A DNA stretch of 39,324 nucleotides. Origin: an uncultured Planctomycetota bacterium. Lineage in GTDB: Bacteria > Planctomycetota > Brocadiia > CAIUPP01. A program made the translations under genes and the position numbers. This document shows, in pieces, positions 37,069 through 39,324 of this stretch. Position 1 is the stretch's first letter, and every line of letters begins with the position of its first letter. The notes under the pieces were generated by a model. The model was not told the DNA's origin. It made no database searches and saw nothing but the letters and a program-made list of their open reading frames with translations. The DNA is taken from NCBI GenBank assembly GCA_903901045.1, contig CAIUPP010000039.1, positions 1-39,324 of the forward strand, in the 5' to 3' direction.

Positions 37069-37098
37069 TTGCGCGCGCCAAGGGCTCTAGACTATATT
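37069..37098 (+). promoter_or_regulatory. Weak candidate promoter of the glycosyltransferase gene
   Basis: TTGCGC (37069-37074), an 18-bp spacer and TATATT (37093-37098, five of six matches) lie 65 bp before the start codon. The -35 box is poor, and the box pair abuts the GC palindrome at 37051-37068. Confidence 0.35.
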
Positions 37099-37163
37099 CC
37101 ACTCCCGAAGGCTTTGCCCCGGCGGCCTCTTGAGCGACGCGCTGCGGGGTGAAAGGAGATTTC

Positions 37164-38246
37164 TTGGACGGAAGCGTCGGAATCGTCTCGCTGACGGCGC
37201 TGACGTTGGCGCGCCCTGAGACCGGCCTGCCTGTCGGCGGCGCGGAGACGCAACTCTACCTGCTCGCGCAGGCGCTGGCGGCCGAGAAAATCCCGGTGAC
37301 GCTCTACGTGGCCGACCTGGGGCAAGGGCCGCTGACGGAGGAAGGGATTCGCTTCGAGCCGTTGCTGCCGCTGACGCCGGAGTTGCGGCTTCGCCCCCGT
37401 CATTTCCCGCCGGCGCTGCTCAAACTGAAGCGGGGTCATCACCGGCTGTACGTCACGCGCGGAGCCAGTTCGATCAACGGATTGACCTGCCTTGCCGCGC
37501 ATTGGGGAGGCGGGCGGCACATGCACATGGTCGCCCACGACGAAGAGGCCGCGGGGCTGGCGGAGGCCACGCTTTCCTTCCTGGCGCGCCGCGCACATCA
37601 TTTCGGCTTGCGCCACGCCGACGTGCTGACATGCCAGAACGGCTATCAAAAGGAGGCGCTCCAGCGCGTCTACCGGCGAGAAGCCTCGATTCTCCCCAGC
37701 CTGCCGCATGCGACATCCACGGGGGAGGGGACGCGCGCGGGGTTTCTGTGGGTTGGACGCGATATCGATTTCAAAGCCCCGGAGTTGTTCATCGAGTTGG
37801 CGCGCCGGTTGCCCGACCTGCCTTTCACCATGGTCTGTCAGCGCCAGCCGGGGCGGGATATCGAGCGTTTGCGCGCCGCCGCGCCGCCGAACCTGCGCTT
37901 CATCCCCGGAGCGCCGTATCCGCAAGTGCGCCAATTCTTCGCCTCGCACAAGGCCTGCGTCTGCACCAGCCGCGCTGAGGGTTTCCCGAACACCTTCGTC
38001 CAAGCGGCCGGCGCAGGCACCCCCATTCTTTCGCTGACGGTGAACCCCGACAATATCCTGGCCCTCACCGGCGCGGGACTGGCCTTCAACGGCGATTTCG
38101 AGGCGCTGGTGTCGTCGAGCCGGAGGCTGGCCGAGGATGAGGGGTTGTGGCGGCGCATGAGCGAAGGGGCCAGGCAGCTCGCCGCGCGTCAGGCAGGCGC
38201 CGCCGAGAGGGTCGTCGCCGCCATTCGGCAGGCGATGCAGGGGTGA
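37164..38246 (+). CDS. GT4-like glycosyltransferase (group 1)
   Basis: The product is about 360 residues of GT-B type. The N-terminal part has the donor-gate pattern TGLPVGGAETQLYLLAQAL. The C-terminal part has GFLWVGRDIDFKAPELFIEL, CTSRAEGFPNTFVQ (Glu at about 272, the family E-x7-E region) and AAGAGTPILSLTV, all typical of group 1 enzymes. They move a sugar from a nucleotide donor to a glycan or lipid. TTG 37164 is chosen because AAAGGAGAT (37152-37160) is spaced correctly; GTG 37149 has no such site. The acceptor is unknown. No other capsule or LPS gene is beside it, so it may be a stand-alone gene. Confidence 0.8.
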   Translation: MDGSVGIVSLTALTLARPETGLPVGGAETQLYLLAQALAAEKIPVTLYVADLGQGPLTEEGIRFEPLLPLTPELRLRPRHFPPALLKLKRGHHRLYVTRGASSINGLTCLAAHWGGGRHMHMVAHDEEAAGLAEATLSFLARRAHHFGLRHADVLTCQNGYQKEALQRVYRREASILPSLPHATSTGEGTRAGFLWVGRDIDFKAPELFIELARRLPDLPFTMVCQRQPGRDIERLRAAAPPNLRFIPGAPYPQVRQFFASHKACVCTSRAEGFPNTFVQAAGAGTPILSLTVNPDNILALTGAGLAFNGDFEALVSSSRRLAEDEGLWRRMSEGARQLAARQAGAAERVVAAIRQAMQG

Positions 38247-38442
38247 GCGGCATGGATCGCACTCTCGCAGCCGCCGGCGGGATGTGAATGGCAACCGGCG
38301 GCGTCTCTCCTTCGATAATGATGCCCGCCCGGCTGAGAGATGGCACGCGCCCGCGTTCCCCCGGTGCAGTTGATTCAGGCGGCGGACGAGGGGGATAATG
38401 AACGCCGGGCGGACGGCGGAAGCGCTTTGAGGAAAGGTTACC

Positions 38443-39045
38443 ATGCGTTCATTCTGGCTGGCGTTCGTTCCGCTGTTCGTCGCGGTGGATCCCATTGCGG
38501 TGGTGCCGCTGTTCGCCGCGCTGTGCGGCGAGATGGAGGAGAGCGCGCGGCGGCGCGTGATCGCGCAGTCGGTGACGACCGCGCTGGTAGTGGCGATCGG
38601 CTTCATCTTCATCGGCAAGCTGCTGCTGCGGATGCTGGGGGTGACGGAGCCGGACTTCCTGGTGGCCGGCGGCGCGCTGCTGTTCGTCATCGCGCTGGCG
38701 GACCTGGTGGCGGGGACAGAGCGCCGGCGGCATGCGATCTCGGAGGCGACCATCGGCGCGGTGCCGCTGGGGGTGCCGCTGATCGTCGGGCCGGCGGTGC
38801 TGACGACGTCGCTGCTGCTGCGCGATGCGCCCGAGGTGGGCGTCACGGTGACGACGCTGGCGGTGACGGTGAATATCCTGCTGACGGGTCTGGCGCTGCT
38901 CTGGTCGCGCGTGCTGCTGGGCTGGCTCGGCGCGGCGGGAACGCGCGTGCTGAGCAAGCTGGCCTCCCTGATCCTCGCGGCGCTGGCGGTGATGTTCATG
39001 AGGCGCGGCGTGGAAGGGATTATCGCGCTGATGCACAAGACTTAG
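38443..39045 (+). CDS. marC: MarC family integral membrane protein
   Basis: The product is 200 residues, the usual size. It begins MRSFWLAFVPLFVAVDPIAV, the family opening with PLFVAVDPI near residue 15. The repeated motif appears as TIGAVPLGVPLIVGPAVL, and five or six membrane segments are seen, including VVAIGFIFIGKLLLRML and LASLILAALAVMFMRR. The exact role is not settled: marC was once linked to multiple antibiotic resistance, and the family is also listed as putative small-molecule exporters (NAAT). AAAGG precedes ATG 38443. It is 196 bp after the glycosyltransferase gene, and the space between shows no clear hairpin. Confidence 0.85.
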   Translation: MRSFWLAFVPLFVAVDPIAVVPLFAALCGEMEESARRRVIAQSVTTALVVAIGFIFIGKLLLRMLGVTEPDFLVAGGALLFVIALADLVAGTERRRHAISEATIGAVPLGVPLIVGPAVLTTSLLLRDAPEVGVTVTTLAVTVNILLTGLALLWSRVLLGWLGAAGTRVLSKLASLILAALAVMFMRRGVEGIIALMHKT

Positions 39046-39048
39046 CGT

Positions 39049-39142
39049 GGGTTTCACAACTGTGGCGCGAGTTATGAAACCCGCGAATATATTGTCGCGG
39101 ACTTGATAGTCCGCGCTACATGTCTAGAACCGGTTTCACAAC
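39049..39142. repeat. REP-like cluster of inverted and direct repeats between marC and the transposase gene
   Basis: GGTTTCACAAC occurs at 39050-39060 and again at 39132-39142, and its near complement AGTTATGAAACC at 39071-39082. The first and second form an imperfect 13-bp hairpin (one mismatch, 8-nt loop). Between lies a perfect 8-bp hairpin, CGCGGACT-TGAT-AGTCCGCG (39096-39115). The cluster starts 4 bp after the marC stop, and it may be the left edge of the insertion sequence or a dispersed palindrome family. Confidence 0.6.
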
Positions 39143-39212
39143 CTTGTTAGATGTAAGCTTTTAATTTTCATGCAGAGATGTTTAACCTTGCCGTGGAAAG
39201 GAGAATCTTTTC

Positions 39213-39324
39213 ATGGCAAGACATCGAGACGAACTGACGGACGCACAATGGGCGAAGATCGAACCGCTGTTGCCGAAGGTCAAACCCTCGCCGAAAGGCG
39301 GACGCAAGCCGGTGGATAGCCGGC
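39213..39324 (+). CDS. IS5-type transposase, N-terminal end only (partial, cut by the window)
   Basis: The 37 visible codons read MARHRDELTDAQWAKIEPLL and continue PKVKPSPKGGRKPVDSR. L-TD-QW--IEPLLP is the DUF4096/helix-turn-helix opening of IS5-family transposases. AAAGGAG at 39197-39203 is well spaced from ATG 39213. The DDE domain would lie past the right edge, so whether it is intact is unknown. The left inverted repeat cannot be assigned with certainty. It shows that a mobile element sits about 3.2 kb beyond the tRNA-Arg, independent of the island. Confidence 0.8.
   Translation, partial: MARHRDELTDAQWAKIEPLLPKVKPSPKGGRKPVDSR

Overview
The window is GC-rich, densely coding bacterial DNA given over mostly to carbohydrate metabolism. 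It resembles genomes of Lentisphaerota, Planctomycetota, Hydrogenedentota or Sumerlaeota. Markers are a type II-like pseudopilin with a C-terminal H-X9-D motif, a GntR regulator fused to a sugar-binding-protein fold, DUF4091 and DUF1355-type proteins, several secreted beta-propellers, and Gfo/Idh/MocA and MttB-type sequences. No rRNA or phylogenetic marker is present, so this placement is inference from gene families.

Region 1 (1-7236, + strand) starts with the tail of a pseudopilin and a terminator, then a secreted beta-propeller (315-2393) with its own strong terminator. A compact operon-like run follows: Gfo/Idh/MocA oxidoreductase, URO-D/methyltransferase-like protein, alpha/beta-hydrolase and DegT/DnrJ aminotransferase. 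Region 2 (7292-17150, mostly - strand) holds a second sugar cluster. In transcription order it is a broken DUF4838/CBM9-type gene, a neutral-ceramidase-like hydrolase, an FGGY kinase, an L-fucose/L-arabinose isomerase-like protein, a remnant of an MttB-type methyltransferase, and a very large lyase-like toroid plus propeller protein. At about 17040 two genes are truncated head to head, which looks like a deletion scar.

Region 3 (about 17957-35927) is the most interesting part. A 127-bp direct repeat (115 of 127 identical, no gaps) brackets 17.8 kb. Each copy holds a tRNA-Arg promoter, leader and the 5' half of the tRNA. The left copy stops in the anticodon loop; the right copy continues into a complete tRNA-Arg(CCT). 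The enclosed DNA reads as a polysaccharide-utilisation island: a PL26-like exo-rhamnogalacturonan lyase relative, a divergent GntR-SBP regulator with twin AAGTNNACTT sites around its promoter, a pseudopilin, a GH42-like protein, a lipoprotein with CBM9-like and DUF4091 domains, a BNR/Asp-box propeller and a GH32/GH43-like protein. I see no integrase, SusC/SusD pair or transporter in it.

Region 4 (35966-39324) holds a tRNA terminator, a zinc-ribbon DUF5684-like membrane protein, a divergent GT4-like glycosyltransferase, a MarC-family membrane protein, a small cluster of REP-like inverted repeats, and the first 37 codons of an IS5-type transposase cut by the window edge. Functions are assigned by recognisable motifs only; no database search was run.
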